Assembly (NCBI GenBank): GCA_036245525.1
Contig: BTPG01000004.1
Location: 162,560,574 to 162,624,573 of the forward strand
From: Semisulcospira habei
Lineage: Eukaryota; Mollusca; Gastropoda; Semisulcospiridae
Direction of reading: 5' to 3'
DNA: 64,000 bases
Under the pieces are notes generated by a model. The model made no database searches. It was given only the letters and a program-made list of their open reading frames with translations, and was not told where the DNA came from. The position numbers and the translations under genes were made by a program. Shown here one piece after another: positions 1 through 11,099 of the stretch (positions within the stretch are counted from its first letter, which is position 1; each line of letters starts with the position of its first letter).

Positions 1-59
1 CTAAAAATAATTAGTCCCACCCCGCTCTGTCGTTTGATTTTCCGGCACATGATCATTCA

Positions 60-180
60 GTGTCAGTCCCAGCATACAGCCTATTCCCCCCCCCCCCACC
101 CACCCAGCCACCCCCTCACCCCCCCCCCCCCCTCACCCCCCCCCCTAACCCCCCCCCCCCTGGAAACTTGAATATACATA
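60..180. repeat. C-rich low-complexity tract
   Basis: This is almost uninterrupted poly-C with short A and T interruptions. Similar C/G runs recur near 3.6, 19.5, 47.8 and 59.5 kb, each time beside related flanking sequence. A piece of that flank (a gtttgatttt-ccggc motif) lies at about 32-48, so this is probably a degraded end of the same dispersed family. No coding signal is visible. Confidence 0.7.
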
Positions 181-1098
181 GATACTTAGGTATTCGTGAA
201 TAGCAAAATAAGACGTCGTAAATCCGTAATGGTACAACCACACCCCCTCTCCCCACCCCCACACCCCTCACTGATCATCCCATGCATGTTTAGGTCATTT
301 TCAGTAAACTGTACTTGTGGTCTGAATTCAGATGACGCCTGGAACCAAACTCAAGATGAAACAGAATAATGGCTGCCATGGCAAAACAAAGGGTCATAAC
401 AAACTTTTTATGCACTTTCTGATTAAACTTTTGTATGCATGTGCAGTTCCAAATGTTCACAGTTCTTCAGACCCATTGACTTCTTAAGTTCTTACATCAT
501 CATATAAGCCCTATGTTTGGCATCCTGTCTCGGAAGACAATGGAGTATATGCGCTTGCTGGGTCAGTCACTGGAGTGACCTCTCCAGGGCGCAAGCCTGG
601 GCAAAGTGTATGGAGATCATGGGGTGCCCAGTCGTCAAGATCCCCCTCTCGGCCTCGCTGATGTATCCAAAGGAATGCAAAGCAGTACGTTTGGCACCAG
701 TTTGGCTGCAGGAGCTGCCAGAACAGTGCGTGAATACAGGCAACTGTCTGCCTTCGGGGCTCCACTCCTGATTTGAAGGGTTTACTCCCCCACATTTGGC
801 CGTTGGATCCAACCTGATCTCCTCCGTCCTCTAGCCGTTGGTTGTCAGAAACAGCTCATCCGCCTAGTGGTGCAATGTGAACACCATCCCCTCACGTGGT
901 TTAGCCCACCAGCTGAGGTGGTTTGCCAGGGTGTGGCGCTTGGAGCCAACACGAGAGAGATTAAGGAGATGGATGAGGACCAGTGATGCCCGTCCGTCCT
1001 ATGTAGGACGCAGCTGCCGAGCAACCTCTATCCGTATATACGTTTGTCACGCACTTTCTCGATTTCACATTTCCATTTATTACATAGTACTGCTCGTT
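181..1098. other. No gene recognised
   Basis: A second C-rich patch lies at about 240-270. From about 510 to 1020 base composition is more even and short open frames exist on both strands, but none shows a domain, a signal peptide or convincing splice sites. The block could be an old non-coding part of a mobile element, which I cannot confirm. Confidence 0.4.
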
Positions 1099-1104
1099 TG
1101 TGTG

Positions 1105-1154
1105 CTGGTCTGTGACTTCAGACCTTAGCCATAAGGTCTGAAGTCACAGACCAG
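1105..1154. repeat. Perfect 23-bp hairpin
   Basis: The left arm at 1105-1127 is exactly complementary to 1132-1154, with a 4-base loop (gcca). The arms can be followed a few bases further outward with a 2-base gap. No other copy was seen in the window. It may be the core of a short palindromic element or a small structured RNA; function is unknown. Confidence 0.85.
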
Positions 1155-1160
1155 CGCACA

Positions 1161-1600
1161 CTGACAGTTGATTGAGTGGACTGAAGTTGAAAGATAGTAC
1201 ACAATGGTGATGTTGAAAGATGCCCCGTGAAATAACTACTAATATAAGCCCTAACCAGCAGAAAAATTGCTGTTTTAGCTCATTTTTCTTTTTGTCAGCC
1301 AAACACTTTTTTTAACAATCCCCAAAGTCCCTTCTATATGAGAGCTGTCCTCGCTGTCAAGGGTCTCTACCTGTTGTCTTTGACCTGATTCTGATGTTGA
1401 AATATCTCCTATTAAAAAAGCCTCGTAGATTTGGCAATGCGTCAGTGAGCTCTATAAGGGGCGCAGTGCACGCGCGTCATTGGTTTCAAAAACGTCATTT
1501 GATTTACGTGATATGCTTTTCACTTTGGCTTCTAGACTTGAGAAAAATGGTGACAAAACTAGAATTTCACGGGTACAATTTCAGTCTTGTTATAAATATT
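1161..1600. other. No gene recognised
   Basis: AT-rich sequence without a supported open frame, splice pair or repeat relationship that I can see. Confidence 0.4.
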
Positions 1601-1637
1601 TGAAATTGTGTTGACATGCTTTTCTGACAGTGCGACG

Positions 1638-1639
<2 letters not shown>

Positions 1640-1700
<61 letters not shown>
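1640..1700. repeat. (TG)n microsatellite
   Basis: About 30 uninterrupted TG units at the start of family A copy 1. Confidence 0.95.
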
Positions 1701-1702
<2 letters not shown>

Positions 1703-2121
1703 AGGGAGAGATACAGAATTACGTCATATCTAGAGTATTGCGTCAATGTCTGCGTGGTGACGAAAGTTGCTGCTTTTACGTCACCGCCACAGTCTGATTT
1801 CTCCAGAAGTCCGCTTTTTATTTTATTTTTTACTTTTTTCTGCAAAGATTTAATTTTTTACTGAAAAGGTTGAAAAATGTTAAAAGCTGGCTAACGAAAT
1901 TATCCAATGTCTTTCTCCAAGCTAGCAATATCCAAAAATTCAAGTGATTATAACAAAAATTGCGGACTCAAATGTGGGTCAGTCGACTTTTTACAGTCAT
2001 TTAACTTTTTTATGAGACACCCAATTTCAATATATCTTTAGGCACCATTTGAAGACATCATGTCCTGAATTTCCAAGCCTGTACGTACACAAATGTCGGA
2101 GATTTTCTTATTTACCTACAT

Positions 2122-2154
2122 ACGCGCGCGCGCGCACGCACAAACGCACGCACG

Positions 2155-2222
<68 letters not shown>

Positions 2223-2223
2223 C
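2122..2223. repeat. (CA)n microsatellite with CG start
   Basis: The tract starts as alternating GC/CGCA and resolves into a pure CA run of about 30 units. It sits at the fixed internal CA site of family A. Confidence 0.95.
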
Positions 2224-2615
2224 AAGCGGTGCGAAGTGCCAAAAATACGTTCTACAGCGAGGTTTGCGTAACTAGACATGACGTAATTTTAATTTGTTAC
2301 TTCGGCTGTCGGAGGTTGAACTGGACATGCTACTGAATTCGCTCCGACCCATTGCAAAAAGTCACTTTTATAAACAGATGGGTGAACCAGCCCACAAAGT
2401 CTCATTTATAGGTCTATGAGTTTGCATGCATTTTCCGACTTTTTGCACAGTACATTCGCGGACACCATAACAAAGATACTGAACGACTGTATCCCTAACC
2501 ATAAGTCTGTTATTGTAATAGTCTTATGCCCTAACTAAATCAAACTGTCGGAGAGACAGACAGAGAGAGCATGGTGTCAATTCATACTGACGTGCGTCAA
2601 TTCAGGAACATGACG

Positions 2616-2855
2616 CTTTTATGTCACCTTCATTGTCTGATTCTTCTCCGGAAGTCTTTTATGTCACCTTCATTGTCTGATTCTTCTCCGCAAGTCTTTT
2701 ATGTCACCTTCATTGTCTGATTCTTCTCCGCAAGTCTTTTATGTCACCTTTATTGTCTGATTCTTCTCCGCAAGTCTTTTATGTCACCTTCATTGTCTGA
2801 TTCTTCTCCGCAAGTCTTTTATGTCACCTTCATTGTCTGATTCTTCTCCGCAAGT
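2616..2855. repeat. 40-bp tandem repeat, 6 copies
   Basis: Six head-to-tail copies of a 40-bp unit running cttttatgtcacc...tccgcaagt. Only single-base differences separate them (cattg/tattg, ccggaag/ccgcaag). The unit matches a single-copy segment of family A at about 1776-1815, so the array grew inside this one copy. The low divergence indicates recent expansion. Confidence 0.95.
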
Positions 2856-3149
2856 CTTTGATTCTTACTTTTGACATTTTTTTTTCTGCAATAAAAAGGT
2901 ACAGAGCTGACTAGCGAATTCATCCAGTGTCTTTCTCCAAACTATCCATATCCAGAATTTCAAATGAATATGAAGAACATTACGAACCCTAATGTGGGTC
3001 AGCCGATTTTCTATAACTCTTCAATGAGACATCCAATTTCAATATGCACGGAGGCTCTCTTACACACCCACTGAATAAAGCATTTCCCTTATTTTCAAGC
3101 ATGCACGTATGCAAACTTCGGAGATTTTCGTGTTTACATACATATGAAC

Positions 3150-3160
3150 ACACACACACA

Positions 3161-3219
<59 letters not shown>

Positions 3220-3230
3220 GCGCGCATACG
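3150..3230. repeat. (CA)n-(CG)n microsatellite
   Basis: A CA run that passes directly into a CG run inside family A copy 2. The alternating purine-pyrimidine sequence has Z-DNA potential. Confidence 0.95.
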
Positions 3231-3539
3231 GTGCTTCGCGCCGAAAGTACCTTCTACAGCGAGGTTTGCGTAACTAGACATCACGTAATTTTTATCTTAT
3301 TACTTCAATGTCAGCTGACAGCTCCAAACCTTAAAATCATTGTATCAGCAGCAGAGGCGCCAATCTAGAAGACTGGCTCACCAAACATTACACGTAAATC
3401 AACAAATCTTTTACAAGGTAAATTTAAATCGATACTTATACAACAGATTATCCGGGTGACAGCTAGTAACATCCCAAAGTTGCAGGCAATATTCTGTTTA
3501 GAACACGTTGTACAGTGCCGACTGGTGCCATAATGCTTA

Positions 3540-3810
3540 CAGTACCAGTTGGCACTGTACCCCCATCCCCTCCTCCCTCCCTCGCCCCTCCCCCTCCCCC
3601 CCTCCACCCCCCCCCCCCCCCCCGCCCCCTCCCCTCCCCCCGCCCCCGCCCCTCCTCCCGCCCCCGCCCCTCTGCCTTCCGTTGTTTGATTTTTCGGCCA
3701 CCGGAAGAAGGTCCAGCGTCGTGGAGGCCTTTTGTGTCAGGTTGAAGGTCCCAAACGAAAGGTTGAACCCCCCACCCCCACCCCCCCCCCCACCCCCGGG
3801 GTAACTGATC
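3540..3810 (-). repeat. G/C-rich dispersed repeat (family G)
   Basis: Long C runs surround a unique core at 3680-3770 (ttgtttgatttttcggcca, then ccttttgtgtcaggttgaag). The reverse complement of the same core occurs at about 19405-19490, and a related core occurs at about 47895-47935. Low-complexity open frames across the C runs (P-, S- or G-rich) are composition artefacts. Confidence 0.65.
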
Positions 3811-3966
3811 CACACCTGAGTATGCTTCTCACTCCAGTGTTCAATTACAACTTTTTTTGTATCTTTCTTTTAGACGCACTGCCCAGAATTTAAATCAGCT
3901 TTTAACTTATTATGAAAAAAAAAGGATACACAAATCCTCCTATCCAAAGTGTACAAAGGAAAAACT

Positions 3967-4043
3967 TTAACCCTTTGGCTGTCTGTAGCGGTTTTTGTCG
4001 CGTTGATTCAAAAAAAAAAAAATACCGAGAGCCAAAAGGTTAA
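3967..4043. mobile_element. Short TTAA-flanked palindromic element
   Basis: TTAA at 3967-3970 is followed by CCCTTTGGCT, and AGCCAAAAGG precedes TTAA at 4040-4043, giving imperfect inverted ends of about 13 bp on a 77-bp element. A TTAA target and CCC at the tip are hallmarks of piggyBac-type non-autonomous elements. The class is inferred from the ends only. Confidence 0.55.
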
Positions 4044-4090
4044 AAATAATAGTCCTCTGCAACAAAAGCTAAATAAAAAGCGTGTCTCAT

Positions 4091-6690
4091 GAAATCCCTT
4101 ATCGCCTTCAGCCTAAAACGAAGGAACCATGTGGAACATGTAGAAATCCCTTATCGCCTTCAGCCTGAAACGAAGGAACCATGTGGAACATGTAGAAATC
4201 CCTTATCGCCTTCAGCCTAAAACGAAGGAACCATGTGGAACATGTAGAAATCCCTTATCGCCTTCAGCCTGAAACGAAGGAACCATGTGGAACATGTAGA
4301 AATCCCTTATCGCCTTCAGCCTAAAACGAAGGAACCATGTGGAACATGTAGAAATCCCTTATCGCCTTCAGCCTGAAACGAAGGAACCATGTGGAACATG
4401 TAGAAATCCCTTATCGCCTTCAGCCTAAAACGAAGGAACCATGTGGAACATGTAGAAATCCCTTATCGCCTTCAGCCTAAAACGAAGGAACCATGTGGAA
4501 CATGTAGCAATCCCTTATCGCCTTCAGCCTAAAACGAAGGAACCATGTGGAACATGTAGAAATCCCTTATCGCCTTCAGCCTGAAACGAAGGAACCATGT
4601 GGAACATGTAGAAGTCCCTTATCGCCTTCAGCCTAAAACGAAGGAACCATGTGGAACATGTAGAAATCCCTTATCGCCTTCAGCCTAAAACGACGGAACC
4701 ATGTGGAACATGTAGAAATCCCTTATCGCCTTCAGCCTAAAACGAAGGAACCATGTGGAACATGTAGAAATCCCTTATCGCCTTCAGCCTGAAACGAAGG
4801 AACCATGTGGAACATGTAGAAGTCCCTTATCGCCTTCAGCCTAAAACGAAGGAACCATGTGGAACATGTAGAAATCCCTTATCGCCTTCAGCCTAAAACG
4901 AAGGAACCATGTGGAACATGTAGAAATCCCTTATCGCCTTCAGCCTAAAACGAAGGAACCATGTGGAACATGTAGAAGTCCCTTATCGCCTTCAGCCTGA
5001 AACGAAGAAACCATGTGGAACATGTAGAAGTCCCTTATCGCCTTCAGCCTGAAACGAAGGAACCATGTGGAACATGTAGAAGTCCCTTATCGCCTTCAGC
5101 CTGAAACGAAGGAACCATGTGGAACATGTAGAAATCCCTTATCGCCTTCAGCCTGAAACGAAGGAACCATGTGGAACATGTAGAAATCCCTTATCGCCTT
5201 CAGCCTGAAACGAAGGAACCATGTGGAACATGTAGAAATCCCTTATCGCCTTCAGCCTGAAACGAAGGAACCATGTGGAACATGTAGAAATCCCTTATCG
5301 CCTTCAGCCTGAAACGAAGGAACCATGTGGAACATGTAGAAATCCCTTATCGCCTTCAGCCTGAAACGAAGGAACCATGTGGAACATGTAGAAATCCCTT
5401 ATCGCCTTCAGCCTGAAACGAAGGAACCATGTGGAACATGTAGAAGTCCCTTATCGCCTTCAGCCTGAAACGAAGGAACCATGTGGAACATGTAGAAATC
5501 CCTTATCGCCTTCAGCCTGAAACGAAGGAACCATGTGGAACATGTAGAAATCCCTTATCGCCTTCAGCCTGAAACGAAGGAACCATGTGGAACATGTAGA
5601 AATCCCTTATCGCCTTCAGCCTGAAACGAAGGAACCATGTGGAACATGTAGAAGTCCCTTATCGCCTTCAGCCTGAAACGAAGGAACCATGTGGAACATG
5701 TAGAAATCCCTTATCGCCTTCAGCCTGAAACGAAGGAACCGTGTGGAACATGTAGAAATCCCTTATCGCCTTCAGCCTGAAACGAATGAACCATGTGGAA
5801 CATGTAGAAGTCCCTTATCGCCTTCAGCCTGAAACGAAGGAACCATGTGGAACATGTAGAAATCCCTTATCGCCTTCAGCCTGAAACGAAGGAACCATGT
5901 GGAACATGTAGAAATCCCTTATCGCCTTCAGCCTGAAACGAAGGAACCATGTGGAACATGTAGAAATCCCTTATCGCCTTCAGCCTGAAACGAAGGAACC
6001 ATGTGGAACATGTAGAAGTCCCTTATCGCCTTCAGCCTGAAACGAAGGAACCATGTGGAACATGTAGAAATCCCTTATCGCCTTCAGCCTGAAACGAAGG
6101 AACCATGTGGAACATGTAGAAATCCCTTATCGCCTTCAGCCTGAAACGAAGGAACCATGTGGAACATGTAGAAGTCCCTTATCGCATTCAGCCTGAAACG
6201 AAGGAACCATGAGGAACATGTAGAAGTCCCTTATCGCCTTCAGCCTGAAACGAAGGAACCATGTGGAACATGTAGAAATCCCTTATCGCCTTCAGCCTGA
6301 AACGAAGGAACCATGTGGAACATGTAGAAATCCCTTATCGCCTTCAGCCTGAAACGAAGGAACCATGTGGAACATGTAGAAGTCCCTTATCGCCTTCAGC
6401 CTGAAACGAAGGAACCATGTGGAACATGTAGAGGTCCTTTATCGCCTTCAGCCTGAAACGAAGGAACCATGTGGAACATGTAGAAATCCCTTATCGCCTT
6501 CAGCCTGAAACGAAGGAACCATGTGGAACATGTAGAAATCCCTTATCGCCTTCAGCCTGAAACGAAGGAACCATGTGGAACATGTAGAAATCCCTTATCG
6601 CCTTCAGCCTGAAACGAAGGAACCATGTGGAACATGTAGAAATCCCTTATCGCCTTCAGCCTGAAACGAAGGAACCATGTGGAACATGTA
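4091..6690. repeat. 52-bp minisatellite, 50 copies
   Basis: Exactly 2,600 bp of a 52-bp unit that starts gaaatccc and ends ggaacatgta, with only single-base variants. Inside the unit a ten-base block is nearly doubled (ggaaccatgt ggaacatgta). Two marker sites vary: A or G in gcctRaaacg, and aaat or aagt at the start. A-type units are confined to the first 17 copies; all later units are G-type. The first copies alternate A/G and copies 10-17 repeat a four-unit pattern, so higher-order duplication has occurred. Because 52 is not a multiple of 3 no frame stays open, and the array is non-coding. Confidence 0.97.
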
Positions 6691-6703
6691 GATCACGACC
6701 TAA

Positions 6704-6720
6704 CTCGCTATATAAGCGAG
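6704..6720 (+). promoter_or_regulatory. TATA-like palindrome beside the minisatellite
   Basis: ctcgct and agcgag form a 6-bp stem around atata, and the same bases give TATATAAG at 6709-6716, which fits the TATA-box consensus. It lies 14 bp after the last 52-bp repeat and upstream of the candidate exon at 7533. Use as a promoter is inference only. Confidence 0.3.
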
Positions 6721-6891
6721 GCCCAACTTCTGCCAGGATAGACGGACCTACTATAACAGCAACAATTATTGCTGACCAAGACTGGTTTGTCTATTCCTCG
6801 GGTTGAGAGTATTTTACGCGATCGGCTGTTCATGTGATCGTGGGTTTACGTGATCGAGAGTTACTACGCAAAACTCTGGAACGTCCGAACG

Positions 6892-6892
<1 letters not shown>

Positions 6893-6968
<76 letters not shown>

Positions 6969-7045
6969 CACACGCCCACACACACACGCACACATGCACC
7001 AACACGCTAACAAAACTGACTGGCAGGCACACACACACACACACT

Positions 7046-7103
<58 letters not shown>
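6893..7103. repeat. Two (CA)n microsatellites
   Basis: CA runs at about 6893-6995 and 7026-7103 are separated by some 30 bp of mixed sequence. Low-complexity T/H- or C/V-rich open frames across them are artefacts. Confidence 0.95.
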
Positions 7104-7104
<1 letters not shown>

Positions 7105-7532
7105 GACACCTCGGACCAACCTGCGGGCCGAGTAAGTACAAACGTTGGCCCATTAAAACAGGCCGAACGGTCAGGCCGGGATTCGTCAAAGAGAATTGTT
7201 CTCGGAAGAGAACAATTTGTCTCAAGGAGGACCAGACTTCATTTGTTTAAGGGTCCCCCGGCCACACGAGAAATTGAATCAAAAGACCGGCTTGAGACTG
7301 ATGGCGGTTACAAAGCTGCCTGCAAATTGAGCTCTTGTTTAGAGGCAGGGGTCCGTGTGGCCACTTGCCGCCCATATTAGCGGCATCACTGCGCATCCGC
7401 CCGTCCTGTACCCACGGGGGAATAACTGTGTACCGGAGGCACGTTTCGGCCTGTATTTTCGAACGTGAACTGAGTCGATTTTATCTTATATCCCCTTCGT
7501 GGGTTGAATACACCCTCCTGAAAAACAGAAAC

Positions 7533-7868
7533 ATGGCCCGTGGGATCACACTTATAAGTATTCTTTGCCTTCTAATAGTAGAAGGAACTACTGCTCTAAA
7601 TAAGCACTCAATTTGCAAGCATGAACCGCTCGTGCGACCAGTAATGTTCAAGTGTTCAAATGTAAGCAGTGCGATATTTCTGTCGTGTCAGTGTATTCTA
7701 TCAATGCAGAATACATCGTACTACTGGGTTATTACCCGTAGTACCTGCCTTCCTCCCGTCCTCAGATCGCTCATCCAGACCCTTTCTTCTACGAGAGTCA
7801 CAGATTTGCTCGAAGGGGCATCAGCAGGGTACACAGAGGTATTCATGAGAATCTGTAGGCTGTGCTGA
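7533..7868 (+). CDS. Candidate exon of a small secreted Cys-rich protein
   Basis: The open frame starts far upstream, but the ATG at 7533 is the best start: A at -3, G at +4, and it begins a classic signal peptide. That peptide has a short basic start (MARG), a hydrophobic core ITLISILCLLIV, and a small-residue end EGTTA before residue 22. The remaining 90 residues hold seven cysteines and two N-glycosylation sequons (NVS, NTS), and the frame stops at 7868. GTAAGTAC at 7129 could be a donor, and a pyrimidine-rich stretch ending aaaaacag at 7529 could be the acceptor just before the ATG. AG/GTATTC near 7840 could be a downstream donor, in which case the last residues are intronic. I do not recognise the family. 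Chance remains possible because no homology could be checked. Confidence 0.4.
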   Translation: MARGITLISILCLLIVEGTTALNKHSICKHEPLVRPVMFKCSNVSSAIFLSCQCILSMQNTSYYWVITRSTCLPPVLRSLIQTLSSTRVTDLLEGASAGYTEVFMRICRLC

Positions 7869-9443
7869 GTGGAACAGCATCGATGTTAATCCCTTAACTG
7901 CCGGGGCAAGGTGAACGCAAGAGACAAACTGTCACTCGGTGGGGCTTATGAGGTGTATGTCCTGTTACGATTGTGGTTGTGTTGTTCTGTGAGAGCATGC
8001 ATGTGTTAATCGTAGGAAACGATCCGATATTTATTTGAGCTATCATGGTTACGTATCACGTACCTTTTCAGTGAGATTCTCTATTGTTCGCGCAGATAGC
8101 GGAATTGGTTTTGTTTAGTCCGGAAGCTTCTAGCAAAGTCGCACGGTGGATAGCGCGGTAGTAGAGCTGCTCTATTTTTAGCCGTAGTTGTTCTCTGTGC
8201 GAGTGAATTTAGCAGCCGTTCTTTGCGTGTTATGAAAGGTCGTGAGCGGTGTGCCATACTTTTGTGTGACGTCATTATACACTCGGATTTGGGGCTGAAA
8301 TGAGCAGTCAAATTTTTGTAGACTATTGTAGTTATTCTAGAAAGTTCCCTTTTTAAATTAATATTTATGAGTTTCAGTTACGTGTTCCGTTCTGATTGGT
8401 GCGTTGTGTAAATTCATTAGATTTTTCTGGAAAGTCGTTTAACTATAAAAGTTGGTGCTAGGAAATACGTGTGTACATTGTCTTGCATTGTCAGTTGTAG
8501 GGACACACAGTTTATCGTAGGTACGTGGCCCGTATAGGGTGTACATTGTGAGAGACGCAGCGTAACGGTGGTGTACGTTGTATGAGAAACTTTGTGTCGC
8601 CAGTGTTGACATTTGCAGAAGAGACATTGTATCAGTGTTGGTGCATTTGGGAATGCATTGTGTGGAGATCGTATCACTGAATTAAAATATTGTTGGAACT
8701 GTTACTCCAGTGTAGCCTACATCCTTAAGCCACGTGTGACGGGTTGCAGCTGAATGAAGTTAATTTTAAAAAAATCTTACGTGCGTGCGTCTGGTGTGTT
8801 TATCATACTACGACTACGACCCCACCACGTAACAATGTCTCTTGTTAGTCTTGTACCCTTTGTGCCAATCTTTGGACACATTTTAATTGCGTTCTTCACG
8901 CAAATGTCGGTCAGTGCGCATTCGCTTCAGACGCGATATTCGTGATCACCGACAGAGAAGTGGTTAAATATAAAAACATACCAAACTGAGAGAGTAAAGA
9001 TAACATCGTGTTGATAACTACACACTACACCAAGAAAAATGTTGATGATGTCTGATGAGAGGCGAAAATCGGCTCTCCCGAAAGTGGGACACTCCCAGGT
9101 GCCTTGCATAATATAAGGGTCACAGACGAAAGCAAGTCGACGCTTGTAAATCATTACCAACAATGGTAAAATCCGATATTGAAACTTGACCTACCTTTAA
9201 CTCACGTGCAATGACGGCATTTTATGGAGACGACTGGGACTTTGGCGTATTGTATTCGCTATTACGTCACCATGTATGAACATTTTTCTGGCATTCAAAA
9301 CAATGACGCCACATTACAAATTAAACTACGTCAGGATCTTTGCCGAGAAATTATGACAGCTTTGTTTGGCTAAGCGTGTGCCGAAAACCAACTCACTTCG
9401 GATTACTGCAAAGAAAAAGGCGAGTAAGAAATAGATTTTTACA
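7869..9443. other. No gene recognised
   Basis: Mixed-composition sequence with only short open frames lacking motifs. If the secreted-protein exon is real, its 3' exons or UTR could lie here, but no acceptor-plus-coding segment stands out. Confidence 0.4.
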
Positions 9444-9570
9444 TCGGTGTTTAGGTGATACTGAGAATCGCACTTTCGTGGTTTTAAAAACCTTATCCTA
9501 CTCGCTTTCGCTCGTAGGTAAAGGCTTTAATACCACTCGAGTGAGATTCTTAGAATCACCTACACACCGA
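9444..9570. repeat. Inverted-repeat element, about 38-bp arms
   Basis: The left arm at about 9444-9481 (tcggtgtttaggtgat...) pairs with the right arm at about 9533-9570 at roughly 80% identity. The interval contains a second small inverted pair (cctactcg / ctcgtagg). A single related arm, with matching outer flank, lies at about 56793-56850, so this is a dispersed palindromic element. Confidence 0.6.
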
Positions 9571-10807
9571 AGCAACAAGCTATATTTAACCCACTGTCTT
9601 ATGCTATTTTTTTTTTTCATGTCTTGCCGGTTTTGACGGTTGTGTTGACTCGCTAGAGCCTACACAAACGTTTTGCTGACCTTGGTTAATCTTATAATAA
9701 CCCTGAAATATTCTCTATAACACGAATTTCCCCAGCTATGACGGTGTGACAGTTTGTTGTAACGAGTTCCATTGTGACGTGAACAATCCTTTATCGCGTT
9801 CCGCTGCAGGCTGTTACGGAATTTACGTCCAATGTTCAGAATGCAGAGTTCCGTTGAACATTTTGATAAATTTGTGAAACCACTCAACATTTTGGTGATT
9901 GTGGGTCATCCCAGAGATGTTAAACTTGTCAGTGATAGCATTCGTTTTGATGGCGGCACATCTCGAATGAGTTTTAAAACAAATGTAGATTCTCTAAGCT
10001 ACAATCAAATGCAGTGGTCACAGCTGTGGAAGGAACAGTCGTCTGAACGACCACGATGATGAAAGTGATCAGTGAAGTATATTTTCCGACCTTCGCCAAC
10101 ATTCCTATTGGGCCCACACTCAAATGTTCGCAAGATCCCGAACGTAGCGCATAGCCGCGCAACACGGTAAAGAAGTCTGACTTTACAGCAGACGCATAGG
10201 CGACACAAATTGTACTCCGCTAATTATCACCAGATAAAAATGTGTGCAGGTCAAAGGAACTTCAGAAGTGGTATAGAAAGATATTTCTCATGTGTTCTTG
10301 CCTCCAAAATGTCATGATACGGCAGGGGGAGGGAGGGGGGGAGGGCAAAGCGACGTTTGTAAAATTCTTCTGATATTTTTTCTCAAAAAATAGTTTTTCT
10401 TCAAGAAATATAATACTCGATAGCAAAAAAAATGCGATACGTGTTTTACGGAAGTATGAATCAGTCAATGATTTGTTTTTTTAGTGATAATTATGTTAAT
10501 GAACAATATTTTTCATGAGTTATCGTTTGCGCCAAGAGAGGCCACTCTACTCATGTATGAAAACAAAAGAGTTTGCATTCTTTAACCAGAAGTTAACGTC
10601 TTTTTTATGAGAGTGCGAACGCTGTTTTGCAGTGGGTACTTTCAACCTCCGTTGTGACCCACTGTGGACACCGTGTTGACTTAAAATGCACTGGGTGCTG
10701 AGGCAGTATTCTTTGGAACACGTCCAAGACTCGCTGGATAGCTGCTGCAGGTGCTTTTTATCCACTCCATCACACGTCACAATCTCATTTTTATTTTTCA
10801 TTCACAC
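9571..10807. other. No gene recognised
   Basis: No domain, repeat or convincing exon is visible. A G-rich patch lies at 10322-10345, and AT-rich sequence follows. Confidence 0.4.
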
Positions 10808-10819
10808 AAATTTCTGTCT

Positions 10820-10970
10820 TAAATCAAAGTTTTCTTTATTAAATGAGACATCCAATTTTAATATGCTGGGAGGATCTCTTAGACAACCCTGAAGGATGCA
10901 TTTCCTCAATTTTCAAGCTTATGTGTACACAAACAGCGGAGATTGTCGGTAGCAACGGGTTTTGTTGTTT
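10820..10970 (+). repeat. Family A fragment
   Basis: It carries the blocks aatgagacatccaatttt...aatatgc, then tttcaagctta(t)gtgtacacaaac and cggagatt, in the order seen at 2025-2105 and 3020-3130. The fragment stops before the CA tract, where sequence similarity ends. Confidence 0.55.
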
Positions 10971-11099
10971 GTTCTTTTTTTTTTTTTACATTTCTGATTA
11001 GGTCATGCATTTTTGCAAAGGACGTTCCCTGTTCCATACCATCTTATCGTCCTCGATGGGTTAGCTTGGCTACATTGATACAGGTACTATTTCGGTTGT

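Larger units (their letters stand above)
1600..2335 (+). repeat. Dispersed CA-tract element (family A), copy 1
   Basis: This copy shares a collinear series of blocks with 2530-3330. The shared blocks are a gtcacc...gtctgatt block, a block ending ccaatgtctttctccaa, an atgtgggtcag block, a gagaca(c)ccaatttcaatat block, a CA tract, then gcgaggtttgcgtaactagaca. Parts of the same series recur at 10.8, 12.8, 20.4, 42.5, 51.0, 53.0 and 53.7 kb. It carries a TG tract at 1640-1700 and a CA/CG tract at 2122-2223. No protein is encoded, so it is probably a non-autonomous element; terminal repeats were not resolved. Confidence 0.65.
2530..3330 (+). repeat. Dispersed CA-tract element (family A), copy 2
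   Basis: Collinear with copy 1 about 0.9 kb upstream: the same blocks in the same order and orientation, diverged by substitutions and small indels. It differs by an internal 40-bp tandem expansion at 2616-2855 and by a CA tract that becomes a GC run before the cgaggtttgcgtaactagaca block. Two neighbouring copies in direct orientation suggest a local duplication or two insertions. Confidence 0.65.

Noticed and set aside
3463..3815. Proline- or glycine-rich proteins over C/G runs
   Set aside because: Composition artefacts inside the G/C-rich dispersed repeat; similar at 19.4, 47.7 and 59.4 kb.
4091..6690. CRISPR-like array
   Set aside because: Units are contiguous 52-bp repeats without variable spacers, in a eukaryotic context; it is a minisatellite.
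6850..7119. Cys/Val- and Thr/His-repeat proteins over CA/TG tracts
   Set aside because: Pure translations of dinucleotide repeats; the same is seen at every CA or TG tract in the window.
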